From Nitrospiraceae bacterium (GTDB lineage: Bacteria; Nitrospirota; Thermodesulfovibrionia; Thermodesulfovibrionales; UBA9159): a DNA stretch of 5,370 nt. The first letter of the stretch is position 1, and each line of letters starts with the position of its first letter. This document shows positions 1-4,429 of this stretch, piece by piece. The stretch is taken from assembly GCA_003453735.1 (NCBI GenBank), contig DMNE01000247.1, positions 1-5,370 of the forward strand, given 5' to 3'. The position numbers and the translations under genes are program-made. Under the pieces are notes generated by a model. That model was not told where the DNA came from. It made no database searches and saw nothing but the letters and a program-made list of their open reading frames with translations.

Positions 1-245
1 CGAGAGGACCGGGATGGACGGACCTCCAGTGTTCCGGTTGTCACGCCAGTGGCAATGCCGGGTAGCTATGTCCGGAAGGGATAAACGCTGAAGGCATCTA
101 AGCGTGAAGCCCACCCCAAGATAAGATCTCCCGTGGAGCAATCCACCTGAAGGTCTGTGGTAGACTACCACGTTGATAGGCTGGAAGTGTACGTGCAGTA
201 ATGCATTCAGCTGACCAGTACTAATAGACCGTGCGGCTTGACCCT
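1..245 (+). rRNA. rrl: 23S ribosomal RNA, 3' end (partial)
   Basis: This is the last ~245 nt of large-subunit rRNA, covering the end of domain VI. The window opens with CGAGAGGACC, the loop and 3' strand of the sarcin-ricin loop where EF-G and EF-Tu act; base 1 corresponds roughly to E. coli C2658. Conserved blocks follow in order: GGTAGCTA near 61, GCATCTAAGCG near 95, ACGTTGATAGGC near 170 and the terminal ACTAATAGACCGTGCGGCTTGACC. By comparison with the E. coli 3' end the mature RNA should finish at about 245. The 5' part of the gene lies outside the window. The sequence shows no interruption or unusual insertion. Confidence 0.98.
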
Positions 246-324
246 TATTTATCTTCCCTCCTGTTGTCAAGGAATAGTTGCATTTTGTTGTCTGGAAATG
301 CTACACTTTTTTTCGAATTATGAT
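246..324 (+). other. 23S-5S internal spacer of the rRNA operon
   Basis: This spacer of about 80 nt is AT-rich and holds no tRNA gene or open reading frame with support. It separates the mature ends of 23S and 5S rRNA and should be removed by RNase processing of the primary rRNA transcript. Its edges follow from the estimated rRNA ends and may be off by a few bases. Confidence 0.8.
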
Positions 325-441
<117 letters not shown>

Positions 442-449
442 TAATAAAA

Positions 450-486
450 AGAGGCTCGGTAAAAAAACCGGGCCTTCTTTTTTTAT
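450..486 (+). terminator. Intrinsic terminator of the rRNA operon
   Basis: AGGCTCGGT at 452-460 pairs with ACCGGGCCT at 467-475 (nine base pairs, one of them G-U), with an A-rich loop. The sequence TCTTTTTTTT follows the 3' arm. A GC-rich stem plus U-tract directly behind 5S is the classic factor-independent terminator that ends rRNA transcription. Confidence 0.92.
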
Positions 487-509
487 GCATTGATTTGCAA
501 TGCATAAAA
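481..509. repeat. Perfect 12-bp inverted repeat overlapping the terminator tail
   Basis: TTTTATGCATTG (481-492) is the exact reverse complement of CAATGCATAAAA (498-509), separated by ATTTG. The left arm begins inside the T-tract of the rRNA terminator. The stem is AT-rich. In RNA it could act as a second hairpin behind the terminator or as a 3'-end stability element; in DNA it could be a protein site or the scar of a small mobile repeat. Nothing in this window separates these options. Confidence 0.85.
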
Positions 510-846
510 TGGTAAACGAGATTTAGCAACTCAGGTTACCCGTAGAACTGGGGCGATCGCTCTTGAGCGCAATTGCCCACAGGATTATCGGGATAATCGT
601 TACGAGTGACTCCGATGGAATCACTATTTTGAATGAATGGTTCCTTTTTACCCTAGTTGCGGAGAATCCCCTTTGTAGCAAGTGGCGAAAAAACGGTTAG
701 ACCGTCAATCCGAGCTCTGATAAAATAAACTCCTTGTTTCTAAAGGCCGATTCTGAGGAAGAACCCCATTTTGTTCATTAAAAGTTACTAGGCATTATCG
801 CAGATCAGCGAAGAATTGTATCAAGAAGGGTACAAAATACCGTAGT
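510..846. other. Gene-free stretch after the rRNA operon with several short hairpins
   Basis: No credible gene is seen on either strand. Short self-complementary segments are scattered through it: GGGCGAT/CGCTC (551-562) with GAGCG/ATTGCCC (565-578, two-base bulge); GATTAT/ATAATC (583-588 with 593-598, four-base loop); AGTGA plus TCC (605-613) with GGA plus TCACT (617-625); ACGGT/ACCGT (693-697 with 701-705); GGTA/TACC (829-832 with 838-841). There is also a spaced dyad TTGTA-N10-TACAA at 816-835, just upstream of the -24/-12 promoter. The hairpins could belong to a small RNA, be regulator sites, or be chance. No known RNA family is recognised. Confidence 0.45.
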
Positions 847-862
847 TGGCATATAACCTGCT
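847..862 (+). promoter_or_regulatory. Sigma-54 (-24/-12) type promoter
   Basis: TGGCATATAACCTGCT matches the sigma-54 consensus TGGCAYRNNNNTTGCW at all defined positions except one. GG at 848-849 and GC at 860-861 are separated by exactly 10 nt, the spacing that RpoN holoenzyme requires. Initiation is predicted about 12 nt downstream, near 872, where the structured leader of the DUF5658 gene starts. Such promoters need an AAA+ enhancer-binding protein; the dyad at 816-835 is a possible but unusually close binding site. The overlapping TTGGCA at 846-851 could also serve as a sigma-70 -35 element, but the matching -10 (TATGGC, 16-nt spacing) is poor. Confidence 0.6.
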
Positions 863-870
863 AAGAATAT

Positions 871-1014
871 GGCGTGTGACGGCAGGATACGCCTGTGACT
901 TGCCACGCTAAACCTTTCGTTCTTGAGGGGCAGGGAGTCCTAGCGTCAGCGGAGACCCTTGGCAAATGTAAGGGTCATAGGTCCCTGTGGTGCGCGGAGT
1001 CGAGCATCTCACAC
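871..1014 (+). ncRNA. Candidate structured 5' leader RNA upstream of the DUF5658 gene
   Basis: This segment has several complementary pairs. GACCCTT (954-960) and AAGGGTC (970-976) form a perfect 7-bp hairpin, nested in CAGGGA (931-936) with TCCCTG (982-987). CGCTA (906-910) can pair with TAGCG (941-945), which crosses the 931/982 helix as an H-type pseudoknot. TTGCC (900-904) can pair with GGCAA in the hairpin loop (961-965). GTGTGA (874-879) can close the whole element with TCACAC (1009-1014). GCGTG (872-876) with CACGC (904-908) is an alternative to that closing helix, so two folds compete. The element starts at the predicted sigma-54 start site and ends about 47 nt before the ribosome-binding site. 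It matches no riboswitch class I recognise, and a role in control is inference. Confidence 0.4.
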
Positions 1015-1072
1015 TAGGTAGAACGAGTCGGCTTATTCCTGAGCTGTTCCAAGGATGTATGGAGATTGCGCA

Positions 1073-1534
1073 ATGCACGAACCGGAAGAGATGAAGAGTA
1101 GGGCTATCTCAGACAGGCGGAGACAGCCTACGCCTCTTATCAGCAGGTATACCTGTCTTGGCGGTCAAAGGAGTTGTATCAGGAGAAAAGAAGACCGGGC
1201 AAGATACGTTTTTGTAGACGTGTATAGTCCGAGGCTTTTCATGGCACTTCTCTTGCTTTTAATCCTCACGGTGATCGACACCTATTTTACCCTCGCCCTC
1301 ACGAAAGAAAAAATCGCAGTTGAGGCTAATCCCATCATGCGTTTCTATTTGAAGCACAGTAGCACATCATTTATTGAGGTGAAATTCTTCATTTCAGCGG
1401 TATCGGTCCTTATCTTCTGCCTTTGTAAGAATTGTCCCATCACGAAAGTCTCCGTAGCAGTTGCTATCATCGTTTATCTCATGGTTACATTCTATGAGTT
1501 AAATATTATATTTTACTTTTTCCCTCACCTCTAA
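1073..1534 (+). CDS. DUF5658 family three-helix membrane protein
   Basis: The 153-residue product belongs, as far as I recognise, to the DUF5658 family of small inner-membrane proteins of unknown function. Its N-terminus is basic and cytoplasmic-like (SDRRRQPTPLISRYTCLGGQ, residues ~13-32), a pattern typical of the family. Three hydrophobic helices follow at about 55-76, 103-118 and 125-147. The family signature is visible as an Asp in the first helix (D69, in TVIDTYFTL) and EANPIM at 84-89 after it. The start at 1073 is preferred because GGAG (1061-1064) lies 8 nt upstream. ATG 1055 has purines immediately against it, and ATG 1091 is similarly ill-spaced; an in-frame stop at 1040-1042 limits any extension. 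It sits behind the sigma-54-like promoter and structured leader, so it may be a conditionally expressed single gene. Family assignment rests on recall and was not searched. Confidence 0.83.
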   Translation: MHEPEEMKSRAISDRRRQPTPLISRYTCLGGQRSCIRRKEDRARYVFVDVYSPRLFMALLLLLILTVIDTYFTLALTKEKIAVEANPIMRFYLKHSSTSFIEVKFFISAVSVLIFCLCKNCPITKVSVAVAIIVYLMVTFYELNIIFYFFPHL

Positions 1535-1640
1535 TTCTCTTGCCCGTTGCAGGAAGACCGGTCCGGTGGCAGTTATGAACCAATATAGAATCATTACAAG
1601 CAGCCCTAAGGGTTAATAGACAAGTGGCGTTTAATTGCTC

Positions 1641-1982
1641 TTAGCCGCCTGAGCGCCTTGGTGCCAAGCCCATACCTGTCAGTACTGACATAACCATGTT
1701 CCGATGGTCGCCCTGAATTTCGAGGGAGGCATCCTTAATCGTGCCGCCCGTGCCAAGTTTCGCCTTCAGCTGCCTGAGCAGTTCCTCCATGTTCTTCTGT
1801 GGCATTTGAAGACCATCAATGACCGTGACAGTCTTTCCGCCCCTGCCTTTCCTGTCAAGCCGGACAGTCACCTTTTGCTGGACAGCAGGCACGCTTGCCT
1901 GAAAAAACTTCTCAACGGGCTTCTTTTTCCAAGAAACCGTCTTGTCTGTGGAGTATACCAATTTCGACTTTTCGTTCGGCAT
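1641..1982 (-). CDS. yciH: SUI1/eIF1-like translation initiation factor (YciH family)
   Basis: This 113-residue protein is of normal length for bacterial YciH, a homologue of eukaryotic eIF1 that binds the small ribosomal subunit and influences start-codon selection. After a divergent N-terminal tail (MPNEKSKLVYSTDK), the SUI1 domain runs from about residue 35 to 113. Diagnostic blocks are VRLDRKGRGGKTVTVIDGL at 40-58, KLGTGGTIKD at 75-84 and IQGDHR at 89-94. No cysteine pair is present in the N-terminal tail, unlike some family members. The start is the only reasonable ATG; no Shine-Dalgarno sequence precedes it. An extended -10 element sits 5 nt before the ATG, so the mRNA may be leaderless. 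It lies 144 nt downstream of the zinc-ribbon gene on the same strand but appears to have its own promoter. The overlapping plus-strand open frame is its antisense shadow. Confidence 0.92.
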   Translation of the reverse strand: MPNEKSKLVYSTDKTVSWKKKPVEKFFQASVPAVQQKVTVRLDRKGRGGKTVTVIDGLQMPQKNMEELLRQLKAKLGTGGTIKDASLEIQGDHRNMVMSVLTGMGLAPRRSGG

Positions 1983-1987
1983 TGTTT

Positions 1988-2015
1988 ATTTTAGCATGAG
2001 GCAATACTCTGCAAA
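1988..2015 (-). promoter_or_regulatory. Extended -10 promoter of the YciH gene, predicted leaderless
   Basis: On the minus strand TGCTAAAAT ends at 1988, an extended -10 (TGn plus TAAAAT, 5 of 6 to consensus). A weak -35, TTTGCA at 2015-2010, is spaced by 16 nt. Only five bases separate the -10 from the ATG at 1982, so initiation would fall on or next to the A of the start codon. Confidence 0.5.
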
Positions 2016-2126
2016 AATAAAACAAAGACATCCAAAGTAGCCCTCTAAATGGGTGCCCTCTTACTGGAGGATGTTACAGTAGTAATCCGGGGTTACTTTT
2101 GCTTGACAGTCGGCTGGCACAAGTCA

Positions 2127-2402
2127 TTACCGCAACAGGAAATATAAAGCAAACCAAAAAAGGCATCCAGAGAGAGCGAGACACTTTTCGAATATCCTTA
2201 AACGATCATTTGTAAAGATAAAATATATGCTGAGCGGTGAAGTGAGGAAACATGCGGTAAAATAAACCCATTTAAAAGTTCTCTTTTTCGCCCGCTTAGG
2301 GAAAAGAGAGCAAAAAGGACATTCGACATCACCGTTAAGACGGTGTCCGCAACGGACACACCTAACGATGCCTAGAATTTCATCGATCTGTTCATCATGC
2401 AT
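2127..2402 (-). CDS. Small zinc-ribbon membrane protein, function unknown
   Basis: This 91-residue product is not one I recognise as a named family. The N-terminal third holds two CxxC knuckles, C15-x2-C18 (CVRCGH) and C28-x2-C31 (CPFC), separated by nine residues. This is a typical rubredoxin-like zinc ribbon expected to bind one Zn2+. A strongly basic stretch (PKRAKKR, ~35-41) leads into two hydrophobic segments at about 44-64 and 72-90, and the protein ends right after the second. The layout suggests an inner-membrane hairpin with both ends, including the metal site, in the cytoplasm by the positive-inside rule. There is no Shine-Dalgarno sequence before the ATG; a promoter-like -10 lies five bases upstream. 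Two intact knuckles plus two plausible helices make it likely to be real, though its base composition is more AT-rich than the helicase gene nearby. Confidence 0.68.
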   Translation of the reverse strand: MHDEQIDEILGIVRCVRCGHRLNGDVECPFCSLFPKRAKKRTFKWVYFTACFLTSPLSIYFIFTNDRLRIFEKCLALSGCLFWFALYFLLR

Positions 2403-2407
2403 ATAAC

Positions 2408-2437
2408 AGTATAAGAAAAATTCTCTTTCGCAAGCAA
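2408..2437 (-). promoter_or_regulatory. Promoter of the zinc-ribbon gene, predicted leaderless
   Basis: Minus-strand TTGCTT (2437-2432, 4 of 6 to the -35 consensus) and TATACT (2413-2408, 5 of 6 to the -10) are separated by 18 nt. Five bases lie between the -10 and the ATG at 2402, placing the start site at about 2401-2403. No ribosome-binding site would be present in such a transcript. Confidence 0.5.
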
Positions 2438-2530
2438 ATTAGGTAACCTCCGGAATGCGGGCTAGCCGTAAAAAGCACAAGAAGACACGATCATCTTGCT
2501 AGACCCCTTTCTACTTATTGCAATTACGGA

Positions 2531-2653
2531 TTACTGGAAGTTCAAGAAAAATCTTAACAGCGCCAGCAGCGAGTCAGGGTTTAGCGGTTTGGTGAGATTC
2601 GTGGAGAGATCCCTGAGCATTGCTTTGGTAATCACCTTGCAGCGGTATTTCGG
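2531..2653 (-). pseudogene. Possible C-terminal remnant of a response-regulator receiver domain
   Basis: Minus-strand codons from 2653 down to the TAA at 2533-2531 read through without a stop for 40 codons. They end in a segment resembling the last strand and helix of a receiver domain: LTKPLNPDSLLALLRFFL. The Lys-Pro pair, followed by an acidic residue and a Leu-rich helix, is what one expects around the conserved lysine of CheY-like domains. A TAA at 2656-2654 closes the frame upstream, and I could not find the phospho-acceptor Asp or the N-terminal half in neighbouring frames. It could be a decayed gene fragment, a short peptide gene starting at ATG 2620 (29 residues), or chance. Confidence 0.22.
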
Positions 2654-2658
2654 TTACC

Positions 2659-2676
2659 AGAACTAAAGTTAGTTCT
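2659..2676. promoter_or_regulatory. 18-bp palindrome, candidate operator
   Basis: AGAACTAA (2659-2666) and TTAGTTCT (2669-2676) are perfect inverted repeats separated by AG. The site is centred about 40 bp upstream of the -35 of the promoter at 2709-2737, a typical position for an activator or for a dimeric regulator controlling the divergent genes. The regulator is unknown. Confidence 0.4.
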
Positions 2677-2708
2677 AGGTTATATACGCAAGTACAGCGA
2701 GGCAAGGG

Positions 2709-2737
2709 TTGTTCTTTTATCCACAACAAACTATAAT
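2709..2737 (+). promoter_or_regulatory. Sigma-70-type promoter for the 2744 gene and rhlB, predicted leaderless
   Basis: A perfect -10, TATAAT, lies at 2732-2737, and TTGTTC at 2709-2714 is spaced by the optimal 17 nt (TTG conserved, rest poor). Counting the last T of the -10 as -7, position +1 falls exactly on the A of the ATG at 2744. Transcription would therefore begin at the start codon. A second ATG overlapping the -10 (2736) is followed by a stop after three codons. Confidence 0.62.
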
Positions 2738-2743
2738 GAGCAT

Positions 2744-3010
2744 ATGACGGCTACCAAGACAGCAAGACAGAAACCGAGAAACAACACCGGCTATTACGGC
2801 TACCCCTTGACATGTAATGTATTTGAGTACGTCAACAAAAGTGTGCTGGCAGACTGGGTCAATATTGCAAACATTCACCGAGATAAGGCGAGGATCAACC
2901 TCATCGAACAGCTTATCCACTCCGCATCTGACAGAGCAGGTGTCAGGCTGCGTCCATGGAGGTCCTGTTTCGCAAAGCTTTATGGATCCGCTTTGTTTAA
3001 AGCAAAGTGA
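2744..3010 (+). CDS. Hypothetical protein of 88 residues, overlaps the helicase start
   Basis: I do not recognise this product. It is basic, begins MTATKTARQKPR and has an aromatic GYYGYP segment at 17-22. A probable amphipathic helix (KARINLIEQLIHSASDRAG, ~47-65) and a basic tail (RLRPWRSCFAKLYG) follow. There is no signal peptide or membrane segment. Three observations support a real gene: a consensus -10 placed exactly for initiation at this ATG; codon use rich in C-ending codons (ATC, GTC, AAC, CTC), as in the helicase; and a stop TGA that overlaps the helicase GTG start as GTGA, an arrangement typical of translational coupling. A different-frame open frame at 2817-3056 runs through the helicase N-terminus and is rejected. 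Alternatively the region is only a leader whose translation feeds ribosomes to the helicase. Confidence 0.5.
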   Translation: MTATKTARQKPRNNTGYYGYPLTCNVFEYVNKSVLADWVNIANIHRDKARINLIEQLIHSASDRAGVRLRPWRSCFAKLYGSALFKAK

Positions 3011-4260
3011 AAGAAGTGAACTTCGAAGAACTGGGTATTCCCGAACAGGTCCTTAAAGGCATCGCAGCCGCAGGTTTTATCGAATGCACGCCGGTTCAGG
3101 CACTGACACTCCCCAAGGCACTTATGGGTCGGGACATCGCGGTCCAGGCTCAGACGGGCACCGGAAAGACCGCCGCATTCCTTATCGCTATATTCTCGCG
3201 CATGCTCACCGTGCGATCCCCGGGACACAGCCCCTGGCCGCGAGCTCTCATCATTGCACCGACACGGGAACTTGTGGTCCAGATAGAGGCCGAGGCAAAG
3301 CTACTCGGGCGGCATACCGGCTTCCGGATTATTCCGGTCTTTGGCGGCATTGATTACGATAAACAGCGTCAGGAGATCCGAGACGGTGTGGACGTGCTAA
3401 TTGGCACGCCGGGCAGACTCATCGACTATCTCAAGCGAAAAGTTTACAGTCTGGCGAAGACGCAGTTCCTCGTGATCGACGAGGCAGATCGTATGTTCGA
3501 TATGGGTTTCATTAGCGACCTCCGGTTTTTACTCAGGCGGATGTCTCCCTATAACAAAAGGCAATCCATGCTCTTTTCTGCGACCCTCTCCCATCGCGTG
3601 CTTGAATTGTCTTACGAACACATGAACTTGCCCGAGCGGTTTATCATAACACCGGAACGCGTCACGGTGGAAAAGATCGAGCAGGAGATCTATCATATCG
3701 GCCGGGACGAGAAGTTCGGCCTGCTCCTTGGTGTCGTTCGGCGTGAACCGGCAGGCCGCTACCTGATCTTCTGCAACACGAAGGCCGCGGTCGAGCGGCT
3801 TGTTCTTCTCCTGAATGCCAATGGTTTTCGCTCTGCTGCCATTAGTGGCGACCTCGACCAGAAGAAGCGGCTGAAAGTGCTCTCCCAGTTCAAGGAGGGC
3901 ACGTTTCCAATCCTCGTCGCTACGGACGTAGCGAGTCGCGGTCTCCACATCGACGCGGTTACGCACGTGATCAACTTCGACTTGCCCCAGGACCCGGCGG
4001 ACTATGTGCACCGCATCGGCAGGACTGCCAGGGCAGGTGCGCGAGGAAGAGCTATAAGCCTCGCCTCCGAGGAATGCGTCCAATCACTTCCCGAGATCGA
4101 GGACTTTATCAGGCAAAAGATACCGGTCGCTCCGGTGACAGATGAGATGATTGTTACCGCTTACAGGAAGGTGTCGGGTAGTCCCCAGAGGAGGTCGTTC
4201 CGGCCGCAGCCAAAGCGTATTCCAAAAAGCGACGCTGGGAAGAGAAACCGGCATAAATAG
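3007..4260 (+). CDS. rhlB: DEAD-box ATP-dependent RNA helicase, RhlB-like
   Basis: This is a complete 417-residue DEAD-box helicase that unwinds short RNA duplexes using ATP. All motifs are intact: Q motif GFIECTPVQ (23-31), Walker A AQTGTGKT (48-55), Ia PTREL (85-89), Ib TPGR (134-137), II DEAD (158-161), III SAT (191-193), IV LIFCNT (253-258), V ATDVASRGLHI (305-315) and VI HRIGRTARAG (335-344). Length (E. coli RhlB is 421) and segments such as GVDVLIGTPGRLIDY, DEADRMFDMGFI and ATLSHRVLEL favour RhlB over RhlE or CsdA. In E. coli RhlB works with RNase E in the degradosome; whether that holds here is unknown. A basic Arg/Lys/Pro tail (391-417) likely binds RNA. The GTG at 3007 is the first start after a stop at 2998-3000. 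No Shine-Dalgarno sequence is evident, so initiation probably depends on the overlapping upstream gene; GTG 3016 is the alternative. Confidence 0.95.
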   Translation: MKEVNFEELGIPEQVLKGIAAAGFIECTPVQALTLPKALMGRDIAVQAQTGTGKTAAFLIAIFSRMLTVRSPGHSPWPRALIIAPTRELVVQIEAEAKLLGRHTGFRIIPVFGGIDYDKQRQEIRDGVDVLIGTPGRLIDYLKRKVYSLAKTQFLVIDEADRMFDMGFISDLRFLLRRMSPYNKRQSMLFSATLSHRVLELSYEHMNLPERFIITPERVTVEKIEQEIYHIGRDEKFGLLLGVVRREPAGRYLIFCNTKAAVERLVLLLNANGFRSAAISGDLDQKKRLKVLSQFKEGTFPILVATDVASRGLHIDAVTHVINFDLPQDPADYVHRIGRTARAGARGRAISLASEECVQSLPEIEDFIRQKIPVAPVTDEMIVTAYRKVSGSPQRRSFRPQPKRIPKSDAGKRNRHK

Positions 4261-4417
4261 TGTTCATACCTTTTTGGACTGGTCAGATTGTCGTGACTTT
4301 TCGTGTGAAACCACGCACTACCGTTTGGATTGTGCGCAGAGCAAAAAAAAGTCAACCGAGAAAAAAATTGCAATAATAAGGTATACTAAGACAGTTTTCT
4401 TACCTGAAAGAAAAGGA

Positions 4418-4423
4418 TAAAAT
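4418..4423 (+). promoter_or_regulatory. Possible -10 element directly before the radical SAM gene
   Basis: TAAAAT at 4418-4423 is placed so that +1 would be the A of the ATG at 4430, the same geometry as at the other putative leaderless genes. No convincing -35 is present 16-18 nt upstream. An AAGGA just before it could act as a ribosome-binding site on a longer transcript, for instance from TATACT at 4382-4387, which also lacks a good -35. The choice cannot be made from sequence alone. Confidence 0.25.
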
Positions 4424-4429
4424 CATACT

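Larger units (their letters stand above)
2414..2731. other. Intergenic region between divergent genes
   Basis: This stretch of about 320 nt lies between the minus-strand zinc-ribbon gene and the plus-strand gene at 2744. It contains the -35 regions of both promoters, a possible coding remnant (2531-2653), an 18-bp palindrome (2659-2676) and a weak hairpin CAAGA/TCTTG around 2478-2498. A GGAGG is present on the minus strand at 2451-2447 but has no credible gene behind it. I see no RNA gene, repeat array or mobile-element end. Confidence 0.6.

Noticed and set aside
871..1230. Group II intron 5' end, suggested by GTGTG near 874 and the highly structured, purine-rich sequence
   Set aside because: No domain V hairpin, no 3' end and no reverse transcriptase or maturase are visible, and from about 1091 on the sequence is coding for the DUF5658 N-terminus. 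A decayed intron fragment cannot be fully excluded.
1704..1994. 96-residue plus-strand open frame
   Set aside because: It is antisense to the clear SUI1/YciH gene, and its translation shows no recognisable domain.
2431..2451. Minus-strand GGAGG at 2451-2447 with TTG starts downstream, as a longer zinc-ribbon gene or leader peptide
   Set aside because: The TTG at 2437 is out of frame with the zinc-ribbon gene and hits an early stop; a 12-residue peptide from TTG 2433 is possible but unsupported.
2717..2920. 67-residue minus-strand open frame (Cys-rich end)
   Set aside because: It is antisense to the promoter-supported 2744 gene, crosses that promoter and has no recognisable motif.
2817..3056. 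79-residue plus-strand open frame
   Set aside because: It overlaps the helicase N-terminus in another frame, is Ser/Thr-rich low-complexity-like, and lacks the promoter and GTGA coupling seen for the 2744 frame.
3529..4083. 184-residue minus-strand open frame
   Set aside because: It is a long shadow frame antisense to helicase motifs III-VI in GC-rich coding DNA; no domain is seen.
4314..4345. CGCAC/GTGCG stem (4314-4318 with 4332-4336) as the helicase terminator
   Set aside because: It is followed by a run of A, not T, on the plus strand, so it cannot be an intrinsic terminator for the helicase. No minus-strand gene ends there.
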